A stretch of DNA of 64,000 bases, from assembly GCF_000392615.1 (NCBI RefSeq), contig NZ_KB933398.1, forward strand, positions 1,868,635 to 1,932,634. The letters are read 5' to 3'. How positions within the stretch are numbered: the first letter of the stretch is position 1; each line of letters opens with the position of its first letter. Made by a program: the position numbers and the translations under genes. Of the stretch, positions 8,237 to 17,120 are shown piece by piece. This stretch comes from Lysinibacillus sphaericus OT4b.31. Lineage in GTDB: Bacteria > Bacillota > Bacilli > Bacillales_A > Planococcaceae. Below the pieces are notes generated by a model. That model was not told the origin of the DNA, searched no databases, and was given only the letters and a program-made list of their open reading frames with translations.

Positions 8237-8280
8237 ACAATGCTGCAATTGAATTTTTTAAATTGCAGCATTGTTTTTTT
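8237..8280 (+). terminator. Intrinsic terminator after eutV
   Basis: A long perfect stem, ACAATGCTGCAATT (8237-8250) with AATTGCAGCATTGT (8261-8274), is followed by a T run to 8280. It occupies the place where the remaining ANTAR codons would be. The gap from 8281 to 8903 has no convincing gene; a 38-codon frame at 8350-8466 starting with TTG has no ribosome binding site. Confidence 0.9.
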
Positions 8281-8903
8281 GCCTCATAGAACCTGCAATC
8301 CATTTGTTGGACACTGAAGTGATACCAAATAAAATTAAAGGTTTAAATTTTGAAACGACTTATAGATGAAAATAATAAAGCTAAAGTTGAAGTAATAACT
8401 TTGAATCCATATGAAAGTATTGTAGCTGCTGTACTGGTTAACGAAGAAACAAAGATACAAGAATGACAAATATAAAGTTGAAATTCCAATCCGTTGGGAT
8501 CTTCTTCACTGTAGCCGTTTTGATTTTTCCACATGGAGCAGGCATCTTGATTGTTAACGTTGGGATCAAGATTATCTTAAGAAGTACTTAAGAATTTCAA
8601 AATAACTATGAAGATTTATGTATTAACTTAAAAATTTTCAAATTATTTGGTTTAATGGATGTGGAAAGAGGATAGGGGGTATTTATTTTTTAACTGGATA
8701 ATTACAAAAAATGGATGAATCCAGGGTGTTGCTTTCGGCAAGCCATAAGAAGAAAGTGATTAAATGACAAGTATATTGAAAGCAGTGATATACTTCGATG
8801 TTTATGATAATATGTCACGGGAGATGAATAGAAATAATAAGGTCAGCACCTACTTATATTAGAGTGAATTCTTGGTTTAAACTATTTTAAGGAGAACAAC
8901 ATA

Positions 8904-9596
8904 GTGAGTATAAATATTTTAGTAATTGATGATGAGAAGGAAATTGCCGATTTAATAGAGGTTTACTTAAAAAATGAAAATTACAACGTCTTTAAATTTT
9001 ATACAGCAAAAGAAGCCCTTCATTGTATTGACACAGTAAAGTTGGATCTTGCCATTCTTGATATCATGATTCCTGGTATTGATGGTTTTACTATTTTGCG
9101 AAAAATTAGAGAAAAATTTAATTTTCCGGTGATCATGCTAACTGCGAAGGAAGAGGAAATTGATAAGATAAATGGTTTTTCGTTAGGAGCAGATGATTAT
9201 ATAACAAAACCTTTTCGCCCATTAGAATTAATTGCTCGTGTAAAAGCTCAAATTCGGAGATTTACTAAGTATAATCAGGATACAAAACAAAATGAAGACA
9301 TTATTGACTTTGCAGGTCTAGTCTTGAATCACAATACACGGCAAGTTTTCTTAAATGAGAGACAATTAGCTCTTACGCCTACAGAGTTTTCTATCCTTTG
9401 GTTTTTAAGCTCAAATCGAGGTAGAGTCATTAGCTCAGAAGAATTATTCAAAGAAGTTTGGAAAGAAAAATATTTTAACAGTAATAACACGGTGATGGTT
9501 CATATTCGACATTTACGAGAAAAAATGAACGATTCTGCTGAAAAACCAAAATTTATTAAAACCGTGTGGGGGGTGGGCTATACAATTGAAAAATGA
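8904..9596 (+). CDS. VanR-like OmpR-family response regulator
   Basis: This 230-residue regulator has a receiver domain with acidic residues in VIDDEKE, phospho-acceptor Asp53 (LAILDIMIPGIDG), LTAKEEE and Lys in ITKPF, followed by a winged-helix effector domain (LTPTEFSILWFL, VHIRHLREKM, VWGVGY). The receiver and the GADDYITKPFRPLEL stretch are close to the VanR group of vancomycin-type regulators. The start codon is GTG, ten bases after AAGGAGAA. Two TTAA elements spaced exactly 10 bases (8877 and 8887) precede it. It overlaps its kinase, and a D,D-carboxypeptidase gene follows, so the trio resembles VanRS-controlled cell-wall loci, without ligase genes. Confidence 0.9.
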   Translation: MSINILVIDDEKEIADLIEVYLKNENYNVFKFYTAKEALHCIDTVKLDLAILDIMIPGIDGFTILRKIREKFNFPVIMLTAKEEEIDKINGFSLGADDYITKPFRPLELIARVKAQIRRFTKYNQDTKQNEDIIDFAGLVLNHNTRQVFLNERQLALTPTEFSILWFLSSNRGRVISSEELFKEVWKEKYFNSNNTVMVHIRHLREKMNDSAEKPKFIKTVWGVGYTIEK

Positions 9597-10710
9597 GTTT
9601 GGAATGTTAAAAAGGAAAATTATTCTACAAATTATCTTCATATTAGTACTGACCATGATTATTGGTTATATTATCAACTACACTTTAATTGATGGTATGT
9701 TACAAGCACCTTTTGCGGACTGGTTTATAAGATTTTGTGAGGATGTACTTCAGTTAGACTATTACGCAGCACGAAATGCGTACAGAATATTATTTCAGCA
9801 GAATAAACATTTATGGTTAGCTATCGGACTCATTATTTTACTTCTGGTCATTTTTTATGTAGCTCTTTCTCGTTTTACCCGTTATTTTATTTTGATTAGT
9901 ACAGGTGTAACGATGCTTTCTGATGAATCAGATAAAGAGATACGACTCCCTTCAGAGCTTGAATTCATGGAAAAGAAGCTAAATACTGTGAAAAGTAAAT
10001 TAGAAAAACGGGCAAAGGATGCGCAAGAAGCTGAACAACGAAAAAATGATCTTGTTGTTTATTTAGCGCATGATATCAAAACACCTCTGACATCCATTAT
10101 TGGGTACTTGAGTCTGTTGGATGAAGCGAAGGATATGCCTGTCGAGCAAAAAGAAAAATATGCAAAGATTACATTAGATAAATCATATAGACTTGAGCAA
10201 TTAATCAATGAATTTTTTGAAATTACAAGATTTAACCTGCAGTCCATTATTTTAGATAAGGAAGCCATTAATTTAAACTATATGTTACTGCAATTGGCAG
10301 ATGAATTTTATCCTTTGTTAGCGCCAAAAGGACAGCAAGCCGTTGTGAATATTCAAGGGGATATTCAGATTTTTGCTGATGCCAATAAGTTAGCAAGGGT
10401 ATTTAATAATATTTTTAAAAATGCCATAGCATACAGTGATGATAACAGTACCATTGAAATTAGTGCGGAAAATGTAATAGACCAAACAATCATTACATTT
10501 ACAAATAGGGGAAAGGCAATTCCTCCTCAAAAGTTAGAGATGATTTTTGAAAAATTTTATCGCTTAGATTCTTCCCGATCTACACAGACAGGTGGTGCGG
10601 GGCTGGGACTGGCGATTGCCAATGAGATTATTGTCGCCCATGGCGGAAGTATATCTGCAACGAGTAACGATGACAACACAGTGTTTACAGTACAAATTCC
10701 ACATTCTTAA
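9586..10710 (+). CDS. VanS-like membrane sensor histidine kinase
   Basis: This 374-residue kinase has two membrane segments (about 11-32 and 77-95) around a short external loop, a HAMP-like linker, and the phospho-acceptor His162 in VVYLAHDIKTPLTSIIGYLS, a motif close to VanS kinases. The ATP-binding domain has an N-box (NIFKNAIAYS), a FEKFYRLD F-box and a G2 box (GAGLGLAI). The usual DxGxG box is replaced by FTNRGKAIP, as in VanS proteins. Translation probably starts at TTG 9586, which overlaps the regulator's stop and follows GGGGGGTGGG; ATG 9604 is the alternative. The signal sensed is unknown. Confidence 0.88.
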   Translation: MKNEFGMLKRKIILQIIFILVLTMIIGYIINYTLIDGMLQAPFADWFIRFCEDVLQLDYYAARNAYRILFQQNKHLWLAIGLIILLLVIFYVALSRFTRYFILISTGVTMLSDESDKEIRLPSELEFMEKKLNTVKSKLEKRAKDAQEAEQRKNDLVVYLAHDIKTPLTSIIGYLSLLDEAKDMPVEQKEKYAKITLDKSYRLEQLINEFFEITRFNLQSIILDKEAINLNYMLLQLADEFYPLLAPKGQQAVVNIQGDIQIFADANKLARVFNNIFKNAIAYSDDNSTIEISAENVIDQTIITFTNRGKAIPPQKLEMIFEKFYRLDSSRSTQTGGAGLGLAIANEIIVAHGGSISATSNDDNTVFTVQIPHS

Positions 10711-10732
10711 GAAAACTTAAGATTTCTATAAT
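10705..10732 (+). promoter_or_regulatory. Promoter and regulator site of the D,D-carboxypeptidase gene
   Basis: TTAAGA occurs at 10707-10712 and 10717-10722, direct repeats with a 10-base period, the usual spacing for OmpR/PhoB-type dimers. The same bases form a palindrome, TCTTAAG-AAAA-CTTAAGA. A TATAAT box sits at 10727-10732. The site overlaps the kinase stop codon, where the VanR-like regulator would be expected to act. Confidence 0.55.
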
Positions 10733-10798
10733 GGATTATTAAAAAAGGACTCCTTTTTCTATGTTTCAATAGAGACAATGAGAAAAGGAGTTGTTTTT

Positions 10799-11722
10799 AT
10801 GTTAAAGAAAAAGAGTATATTTAGTCTCTTGTTAAGCATAGTCATTATTTTAATGTTTATTTTATTTGTAAAAGAAAATTCGAAGAATCCAATGGAAGAC
10901 ATTTTGGACTCGCCTCAGATGGAGATGCCAACGAAAAGTGATGAAAGTTTGGATATTGATTTACACAGTTCAAATGCTGTATTAGTCAATTTGGATGAAA
11001 ATAAAATCTTACTGGACAAGAATAGTGAAGAAGTCATTTATCCGGCTTCTTTAACAAAAATAATGACTGTACTTGTAGCAATTGAAAATATACCGGAATT
11101 AAATGAAAAGGTTTTTCTTCCTCAAAGTATATTTGCAGATTTATATAAAAAAAATGCTTCAATGGCAGGCTTCCTTGCAAATGAAGAGGTAACCGCTAAG
11201 GATTTACTTTATGGTTCGATGTTGCCATCTGGAGCAGAAGCATCTATTGGTTTAGCAAATTTTGTAGCAGGGTCAGAGAGAAAATTTGTCAAACTCATGA
11301 ATGACAAAGCACAACAGTTAGGGATGAAAGACACGCATTTTACGAATGCAACTGGCCTCCATCATCATGACCATTATACAAGTGTTAAAGATATTTCAAT
11401 ACTTCTACAATATGCATTAACAAACAACATATTTCGTGATGTGTACACAGCACAAAGGCACTCTACATCCCCGACCAATCTGCATCCAGAAGGCATAACA
11501 TTTACAAATCGCATGTTCAAAAATATTAGTTCAAGTGACTTACCTAAAGGAAAGATTATCGGCGGCAAAACAGGCTATACAGAAAAAGCTGGCTTATGTC
11601 TAGCAAGTCTAGCTGTCATAAATGAGCAAGAATATATCCTCGTTACAGTAGGAGCTGAGGGTGACCATCATACCGAACAATTTAATATTACGGATGCATT
11701 TTCGGTGTATAGTGGCTTGTAA
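10799..11722 (+). CDS. D-alanyl-D-alanine carboxypeptidase, S11 (low-molecular-weight PBP)
   Basis: This 307-residue membrane-anchored enzyme should trim terminal D-Ala from peptidoglycan pentapeptides outside the cell. A single hydrophobic segment (about 8-24) is followed by the S11 catalytic domain: SxxK in YPASLTKIMT (Ser84, Lys87), a second motif that reads SGA (LPSGAEAS) where SGN or SGC is usual, and KTG in GGKTGYTEKAG. The C-terminal domain of large housekeeping DacA proteins is absent. The start at 10799 follows AAGGAG by 10 bases; an earlier in-frame ATG at 10778 lacks such a site. Its position behind a VanRS-like pair suggests regulated cell-wall remodelling or glycopeptide tolerance; that role is inferred. 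Confidence 0.88.
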   Translation: MLKKKSIFSLLLSIVIILMFILFVKENSKNPMEDILDSPQMEMPTKSDESLDIDLHSSNAVLVNLDENKILLDKNSEEVIYPASLTKIMTVLVAIENIPELNEKVFLPQSIFADLYKKNASMAGFLANEEVTAKDLLYGSMLPSGAEASIGLANFVAGSERKFVKLMNDKAQQLGMKDTHFTNATGLHHHDHYTSVKDISILLQYALTNNIFRDVYTAQRHSTSPTNLHPEGITFTNRMFKNISSSDLPKGKIIGGKTGYTEKAGLCLASLAVINEQEYILVTVGAEGDHHTEQFNITDAFSVYSGL

Positions 11723-11969
11723 AAGCATTAACTATATTGGATACATGTGAATGTGAATTATGGAAACAAGCATTTGAGAATGACAATGGAGGGTCTCTTT
11801 TTTCCCACATTAACGGTCAGTAGGACACCTACCTCAAGCAGAAATAAGCAAGTTTCGAGTCAAAGTGACAATAATGTTAGACTAAACTTTTTATTGTCAT
11901 CCTAAACGATGGTTCATCGGTATCTTTTTCCTTAACATAGCTGTATAAAGCTTAAAAGGAGAGAGAATC

Positions 11970-12575
11970 TTGAATATATCGGAAATAAATAATAATTTAT
12001 TCAGAATGATTAATAGTCTAGGGAAAGAATTTCCATACATCAATTTACCAATGATTATCATTGCTGAATATACAGTTTTTTTCTTAGCTATTTTTGTTAT
12101 ACTGTTGTGGTTTACGAAAAATAAAGAAAATAAAATAATGCTTATTTGCGCAGGTATTGCGTTCATTTTGGCTGAAATTATAGGGAAGTTTGCAGGATTA
12201 TTGCATTTTAATCACCAACCATTTGCTGTGCTTGCAAATACCAATCAATTAATCGAAAAAGCAATTGATAATTCTTTCCCTAGCGATCATACTATTTTAT
12301 TTTTTTCATTTTGTATGACATTTTGGTTGTTTAAAAAAGGAAGATGGATTGGCTGGATTTTGTTAGCGATATTAGTTGGCGTTTCACGTATTTGGGTAGG
12401 CGTGCATTATCCATTAGATGTTTTTGTAGGTGCTGTTATTGGTATTACTTGTGCAAGCATCATTTACTTTACAGTGCCAAAATTAACATTTATAACAACC
12501 GTCATCACTAAATACGAAGCCATTGAAAAAGTAATCATCGCAAACTTCAGCAAGCTAAAAAAATCGAAAGTCTAG
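11970..12575 (+). CDS. PAP2-family phosphatase, BcrC-like undecaprenyl-diphosphatase
   Basis: This 201-residue integral membrane protein has about five hydrophobic segments and the PAP2 phosphatase signature: a degenerate first motif (HFNHQPF, where KxxxxxxRP is usual), SFPSDHT, and SRIWVGVHYPLDV with the catalytic histidine. The order and spacing match BcrC, which dephosphorylates undecaprenyl pyrophosphate to recycle the wall lipid carrier and contributes to bacitracin tolerance. The arginine of the first motif is replaced by glutamine, which may lower activity. The start is TTG, eight bases after AAAAGGAG. It follows the VanRS/carboxypeptidase group but a 247-base gap suggests its own promoter. 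Confidence 0.82.
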   Translation: MNISEINNNLFRMINSLGKEFPYINLPMIIIAEYTVFFLAIFVILLWFTKNKENKIMLICAGIAFILAEIIGKFAGLLHFNHQPFAVLANTNQLIEKAIDNSFPSDHTILFFSFCMTFWLFKKGRWIGWILLAILVGVSRIWVGVHYPLDVFVGAVIGITCASIIYFTVPKLTFITTVITKYEAIEKVIIANFSKLKKSKV

Positions 12576-12652
12576 ATAATATGAACTAAAATTAAAGTTA
12601 CTATATTAAGAATAATTAATCTGTGCATTAAAAGTCACATCTAATCCACTTT

Positions 12653-12680
12653 AAAAAGGGGCTACTAAGGCCCCTTTGTC
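12653..12680. terminator. Bidirectional terminator between PAP2 gene and PTS genes
   Basis: AAAGGGGC (12655-12662) pairs with GCCCCTTT (12670-12677), with A-rich sequence on one side and T-rich on the other. It lies between convergent genes and can serve both. Confidence 0.75.
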
Positions 12681-12737
12681 TATTTAAACGATTAACATTT
12701 GATGCAAAAAATTTGTTTCGTTTCCTAACCAATTCAT

Positions 12738-14006
12738 TTACACCGCTCCAAATAATTTTAGAATATTAATAATGATAATACCTACTACACCGAAGTCTGA
12801 ATCGCCAAAAGTTGTTCCTTCATAACCAATATCCCCCATAAATATCAGCAGGATGGCTGGAATAAAGCTAATTATTAAGCCATTGGCAAAGGCACCTGCC
12901 ATGGAGCCGATTCGCCCCCCCGTTGCATTCCCGAAGACCCCCGCAGCTGCACCAGTGAAGAAGTGGGGTACGAGACCAGGCACAATAACTTTTAACCCAA
13001 TAAGAGGGAGGGCAAACATAGACAATAGACCAGCCAGGAAGCTAAATAAAAAGCCGATAATCACGGCGTTTGGCGCGAATGGAAAAATCGTTGGGCAATC
13101 TAATGCAGGTTTGGTATTCGGAACGAGCTTATCTGCAATCCCTTTAAATGCAGGGATAATTTCTGCAATGAGCATGCGTACACCTGCTAAAATGATGTAT
13201 ACTCCTGCTGCAAAAGTAATGGCTTGAATAATTGCGAAGACGATGAAGTTAGAGCCGCCTGATAATTCTTTTTCAATATAAGATTGACCAGCAAACAATG
13301 CCACAATGATGAAAAATATGCTCATTGTTAAGGAAACGGCAACCGATGTATCTCTTAAAAAGCCTAGAGATTTTGGTACTTTAATAGCTTCAGTTGATTT
13401 TGCTTTATTTCCAAAGAGTTTACCAATTTTAGCCGATACATAATAGCCAATGCTACCAAAGTGACCGACAGCAAAATCATCGCTGCCTGTAATTTGACGT
13501 ACAGTTGGTTGTAAAATGGCAGGGAACACCACCATACATATCCCTAATAGTATAGAGCCAACAATAATGAGCGGAGCACCACTCATACCACCAACAGAAA
13601 GGGAAGCTGCGATTAAACACGCCATAAATAATGTATGATGCCCAGTTAAAAATATATATTTTAAAGGCGTAAATCGCGCTAACAGTAGGTTCATGATCAT
13701 ACCGAATACCATAATCATTGCAGTGGCAGTACCAAAATTCGTTTGAGCCGCTGCTACAATGGCTTCGTTATTTGGAATAACCCCTTGCACATTGAAGGCA
13801 AAATCGAACATTTTACTAAAATGCGTTAAAGAGCCAATTAACACGGCTGCTCCAGCACCAAGGATGACAAAGCCCATAATTGTTTTTAACGTACCTGAAA
13901 GAACGGTTGAAGCGGATTTCTTTTGGATTAGTAAGCCGACAAAGGCGAAAAGGCCGACTAGTATTGCTGGTGTACCTAAAATGTCATTCATCATAACATC
14001 TAACAT
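12738..14006 (-). CDS. PTS ascorbate-type transporter, membrane subunit IIC (UlaA/SgaT family)
   Basis: This 422-residue polytopic membrane protein fits the UlaA/SgaT EIIC family through GTPAILVGLFAFVGLLIQKK, TGHHTLFMACLIAASL and GGRIGSMAGAFANG. EIIC subunits carry sugar across the membrane while it is phosphorylated by IIB. The gene follows IIB by 132 bases and IIA is further upstream, so the three make a complete permease. L-ascorbate is the type substrate, but the family also carries other sugars, and no catabolic genes are present here to decide. The start has GAGGTG seven bases upstream. Confidence 0.9.
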   Translation of the reverse strand: MLDVMMNDILGTPAILVGLFAFVGLLIQKKSASTVLSGTLKTIMGFVILGAGAAVLIGSLTHFSKMFDFAFNVQGVIPNNEAIVAAAQTNFGTATAMIMVFGMIMNLLLARFTPLKYIFLTGHHTLFMACLIAASLSVGGMSGAPLIIVGSILLGICMVVFPAILQPTVRQITGSDDFAVGHFGSIGYYVSAKIGKLFGNKAKSTEAIKVPKSLGFLRDTSVAVSLTMSIFFIIVALFAGQSYIEKELSGGSNFIVFAIIQAITFAAGVYIILAGVRMLIAEIIPAFKGIADKLVPNTKPALDCPTIFPFAPNAVIIGFLFSFLAGLLSMFALPLIGLKVIVPGLVPHFFTGAAAGVFGNATGGRIGSMAGAFANGLIISFIPAILLIFMGDIGYEGTTFGDSDFGVVGIIIINILKLFGAV

Positions 14007-14138
14007 ACCAACACCTCATTCTATCCAAATATTTTTTAAAATCCCTTACTAACGGATGCCAAGCCACTTACTACAACATGTAATAAATGGAGGCAATGTC
14101 ATTTTTGAAGTCACAACCCCACAGATTAACGTTGCACT

Positions 14139-14402
14139 TTATAACAACGGTGCAAGCTTTGATTTAATTTCTGAAATGCTCATCATATTAACGATACGTA
14201 CAATTTTCCTCATGCCATCATCTAATTGATCCATAATATCTCCTGCGCCAATATACAGATCTGCTTGTTCTGCCGTTGCGGTTGATAAATCTGTATGTGT
14301 TACCTCGGCTTCTTTTCCGAGTTCAGTCAGTGCCTTTTTAACAGTTAATGCCATCATGAAGCTACTGCCTAATCCATTTCCACATACGACTAAAATCTTC
14401 AT
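14139..14402 (-). CDS. PTS ascorbate-type IIB component
   Basis: This 87-residue soluble protein begins MKILVVCGNGLGSSFMM; Cys8 in the CGNGLGSS loop is the phosphorylation site typical of EIIB of the lactose/ascorbate (SgaB/UlaB) group. It relays phosphate from IIA to the incoming sugar at IIC. The start codon overlaps the IIA stop by one base (TAATG) and is preceded by AAAGGAGC. Confidence 0.92.
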   Translation of the reverse strand: MKILVVCGNGLGSSFMMALTVKKALTELGKEAEVTHTDLSTATAEQADLYIGAGDIMDQLDDGMRKIVRIVNMMSISEIKSKLAPLL

Positions 14403-14857
14403 TATATTTGCTCCTTTGTAGCGTAGTGTTTTATTTTTTCAACAATGTTTTCTGGATGCTGGCAAGCGATAATGCTGTCGATTTGGGTGGGTTCCTGTAA
14501 AACTTGCGTTAAATCGACTAATGCCTGTAAATGAGACGCATCATCTATTGCCGCTAAGACAATGATTAAGTAAACGGGTTGATCTGGTGCGAAATGTACA
14601 GGGTTTTGTAAGCTTAATAAGCTCATTGATAATTCATTGACCCCTTCAGTTGGTCGCGCATGGGGAATCGCAACTTTAGGTGTTAGCACTACATAGGGAC
14701 CATGTTCTTCAATAGCCTGTATCATCGCTTCTAAATAGCGCTGTTCTATTTTCTGTTGCTGCAATAATGGCGATGAAGCTAAGCGAATCGCATCCTTCCA
14801 GCTGTCTACCTTGTGAGCAATTTGAATCGTTTCCTTATTCAATAACTCGGAAAGCAA
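14402..14857 (-). CDS. PTS IIA component (mannitol/fructose-type, UlaC-like)
   Basis: This roughly 151-residue cytosolic phosphocarrier has the EIIA-2 fold, with the active-site histidine in KVAIPHARP after YVVLTP. It accepts phosphate from HPr and passes it to the IIB encoded next. The reading frame is open from an ATG at 14878, but that ATG lies upstream of the ribosome binding site: AAGGAGG occupies 14873-14867, and the in-frame TTG at 14857-14855 sits nine bases after it, so TTG is the likely start. No regulator with PRD domains is linked; the 230-base gap to the LysR gene has no ORF. Confidence 0.88.
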   Translation of the reverse strand: MLSELLNKETIQIAHKVDSWKDAIRLASSPLLQQQKIEQRYLEAMIQAIEEHGPYVVLTPKVAIPHARPTEGVNELSMSLLSLQNPVHFAPDQPVYLIIVLAAIDDASHLQALVDLTQVLQEPTQIDSIIACQHPENIVEKIKHYATKEQI

Positions 14858-15111
14858 ATTGTCATACCTCCTTCCCATTGGTATCCAAAAGACTTCTATC
14901 TATGTTATTAATGCAAGTTAGGTAATTATGTCAGGCTGGGGAAATTTTTTAGAGAAATTGTTGAATGCTGGCGGGTGTGGTTTTTACAATGACCAAGATG
15001 TGTCAAAGGCTATCAATAGTAGTATGATGTACGCGCAATCCTAACGAGCAAGTGATCTCGCAGTTGCTTGAGCACCTGCGAGTCTTGTGGAACGAGCGTA
15101 GAAAGAGGGCA

Positions 15112-16017
15112 TTATGAATGAATGGCATTCATTTTTCTAGCTATATCGTAGATTGATTCTTTTACAAATTCATCGATTTTATTGTCTAATCTTGATTTAG
15201 GATAGACGAGCTGAATTTTTCGTGTCAGTGTCATGTCATGCAAATCTTTCTTCATCAATAGGCCAGATTTTAATTCATCCCCAAGAAGAGCAACTGATAG
15301 AAAAGCAATGGTTTTTCCAAAGGTAAGCATCTTTTTAATGGTACTGACAGAATCAAGTTCAATCGTATAAAAGGATGGCTGGAAAGGATCCATCCATTTT
15401 TCGATAAAATGATTAGTTGAACTGGATGAAGTGTGCAATAATACTTTGTTTTTAAGGACATCTGACTTTGAGATGTCTTTTTTTGTTGCCAGCTCATGAT
15501 TAGGGCTTAAAGCTAATACGAGCGAATCTTCGCCAATCGTTTCATAGACGAGGGATGGATGTTGTTGTTTTGTTTCCATGATCAAACCATAATCGAGTTC
15601 CTGAAGGGCCACCATGTTTTCGATTTCAGGTGCTGTTTTTACTTCTAAGGAAATTCGAATGTCTGGATAAGCCGTGGAAATTTGATGAATAATATCAGGC
15701 ATAAAAATATGCGCAGGTAGTCCACTTGCACCTAGTCGGATGGAGCCAATATGTCCGGCCAAAAGCTTTTCAAAGAAGCGATCCATGTCATGTTGTAATT
15801 GCACGATTTGGCGTGCATAGTGATAGAGCCCTTCACCTGCTTCCGTTAAGCGATAGCCGCCTGCATTCGTACGAAATAAGCGCACGCTGTATTCTTCTTC
15901 AATCGAGCGAATATGGAAGGATACAGTGGGGGGTGTAATCCCTAGCTCTTTAGCGACAGGAGCTAGTTTTTTAAAATCTACGAGTAGGCAAAATGCCTGT
16001 AATTTTAGATGATTCAT
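15112..16017 (-). CDS. LysR-family transcriptional regulator
   Basis: This 301-residue protein has an N-terminal winged helix-turn-helix (LAPVAKELGITPPTVSFHIRSIEEEYSVRLF) and a periplasmic-binding-like effector domain (about 90-295), the standard LysR architecture. It is transcribed away from the ABC importer operon that begins 137 bases to its right, the classic arrangement for a LysR regulator and its target. The start has AGGAGG. A TAAAG-N11-CTTTA dyad lies in the shared promoter region. The effector is unknown and would report what the transporter carries. Confidence 0.9.
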   Translation of the reverse strand: MNHLKLQAFCLLVDFKKLAPVAKELGITPPTVSFHIRSIEEEYSVRLFRTNAGGYRLTEAGEGLYHYARQIVQLQHDMDRFFEKLLAGHIGSIRLGASGLPAHIFMPDIIHQISTAYPDIRISLEVKTAPEIENMVALQELDYGLIMETKQQHPSLVYETIGEDSLVLALSPNHELATKKDISKSDVLKNKVLLHTSSSSTNHFIEKWMDPFQPSFYTIELDSVSTIKKMLTFGKTIAFLSVALLGDELKSGLLMKKDLHDMTLTRKIQLVYPKSRLDNKIDEFVKESIYDIARKMNAIHS

Positions 16018-16041
16018 TTTAACCTCCTAAAGTAAATTAGA

Positions 16042-16107
16042 TAAAGTATTGCATTTGCTTTAGTTTATTAGAATTTTTTTAACGACATGTTAATAGTAGG
16101 TTAATAT
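16042..16107. promoter_or_regulatory. Divergent promoter region with LysR-type dyad
   Basis: TAAAG (16042-16046) and CTTTA (16058-16062) form an inverted repeat with an 11-base centre, a LysR-type T-N11-A arrangement. A promoter for the importer operon can be read at TTAACG (16079-16084), 17 bases, TAATAT (16102-16107). Confidence 0.5.
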
Positions 16108-16154
16108 TTTCTAAATATCTGGAATTTATAGTAGAGATAGATGAGGAGGATACG

Positions 16155-17120
16155 ATGAAAATCTCAATGACAAATATAGAGAAAAAATATGGCCAGTCAC
16201 AAGCGCTGTGGCCAATTAATGTGGAGTTAGATAGTAAGTTCATCACCATATTGGGACAATCAGGCTGTGGAAAGACAACATTATTAAAAATATTAGCAGG
16301 TCTTGAAAGACCAACAAATGGTGAAATCACATTTGATGACACGATTATTTATTCTTCTAAGCTGCGCAAAAATGTGAAGCCAAATAAGCGCAATATCGCC
16401 ATGGTCTTTCAGGATTTCGCCCTTTGGCCACATATGACCATTTTCCAAAACATTGCATTTGGCTTAAAGGGAATCGTGCCAAAGACAGAAATCCCTGGAC
16501 GGGTAGCGTATGTGATGCGATTGGTGAACATGGAGGGGTTTGAAAAACGAAAACCGGGAGAATTATCAGGTGGACAGCAACAGCGAGTAGCGCTGGCACG
16601 GGCACTGGCCACAAATCCAAAGCTAATTTTATTTGATGAACCATTATCCGCTTTAGACGCAGTGCTAAGAGAAAAAATGCAAGATGAAATTATGCATATT
16701 ATTCATGAACTAGATTGTCAGGCCATTTTTGTGACCCATGATCAAACAGAGGCAATGACAATGTCAGATCAAATTATTGTGATGGAGTCAGGTAGAATCG
16801 CACAGGTTGGTTCACCTGAAGAAATATATCATGCACCTGCAACACCGTATGTAGCGGATTTTATTGGGAAAGTTAATTGGTTGGATAAAGGTATCCGTAT
16901 TGTGCGACCAGAAGGTGTATCGAGGCATCAACACCCAGGAACTATTGCCAAGCAAGCGATGATTGTGAAAAGTACTTTTGTTGGAGATCGTTATTTGGTG
17001 CAGGCGCAAGTAGAAGGCAAGCAATGGAGCTTTTATGAAGCTGTGCCACTTGAACAGGGCAAGCAACTTGAAGTTTTTGTAGATAAAAAACAAATCTATC
17101 AATTGGAGGGTTTACAGTGA
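16155..17120 (+). CDS. ABC importer ATPase (FbpC-like)
   Basis: This 321-residue ATPase powers the importer encoded next. It has Walker A (GQSGCGKTT), Q-loop (VFQDFALWPH), the signature LSGGQQQR, Walker B with D-loop (LILFDEPLSALD) and the switch histidine (FVTHDQTEAM). A C-terminal TOBE-like domain (about 235-320) is present. The architecture is that of ATPases for ferric iron, thiamine and 2-aminoethylphosphonate uptake. The start has GAGGAGG eight bases upstream, and the stop overlaps the start of the binding-protein gene. Substrate is not decided by the ATPase. Confidence 0.92.
   Translation: MKISMTNIEKKYGQSQALWPINVELDSKFITILGQSGCGKTTLLKILAGLERPTNGEITFDDTIIYSSKLRKNVKPNKRNIAMVFQDFALWPHMTIFQNIAFGLKGIVPKTEIPGRVAYVMRLVNMEGFEKRKPGELSGGQQQRVALARALATNPKLILFDEPLSALDAVLREKMQDEIMHIIHELDCQAIFVTHDQTEAMTMSDQIIVMESGRIAQVGSPEEIYHAPATPYVADFIGKVNWLDKGIRIVRPEGVSRHQHPGTIAKQAMIVKSTFVGDRYLVQAQVEGKQWSFYEAVPLEQGKQLEVFVDKKQIYQLEGLQ

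Noticed and set aside
8350-8466. 38-codon frame beginning with TTG after eutV
   Set aside because: No ribosome binding site or recognisable domain; it may be a gene remnant but this cannot be supported.
12853-13227. Rightward frames opposite the PTS IIC gene
   Set aside because: Shadow of the hydrophobic IIC coding sequence, without ribosome binding sites.
15057-15082. CTCGCAG/CTGCGAG hairpin downstream of the LysR gene as a terminator
   Set aside because: No T run on the minus strand follows it.
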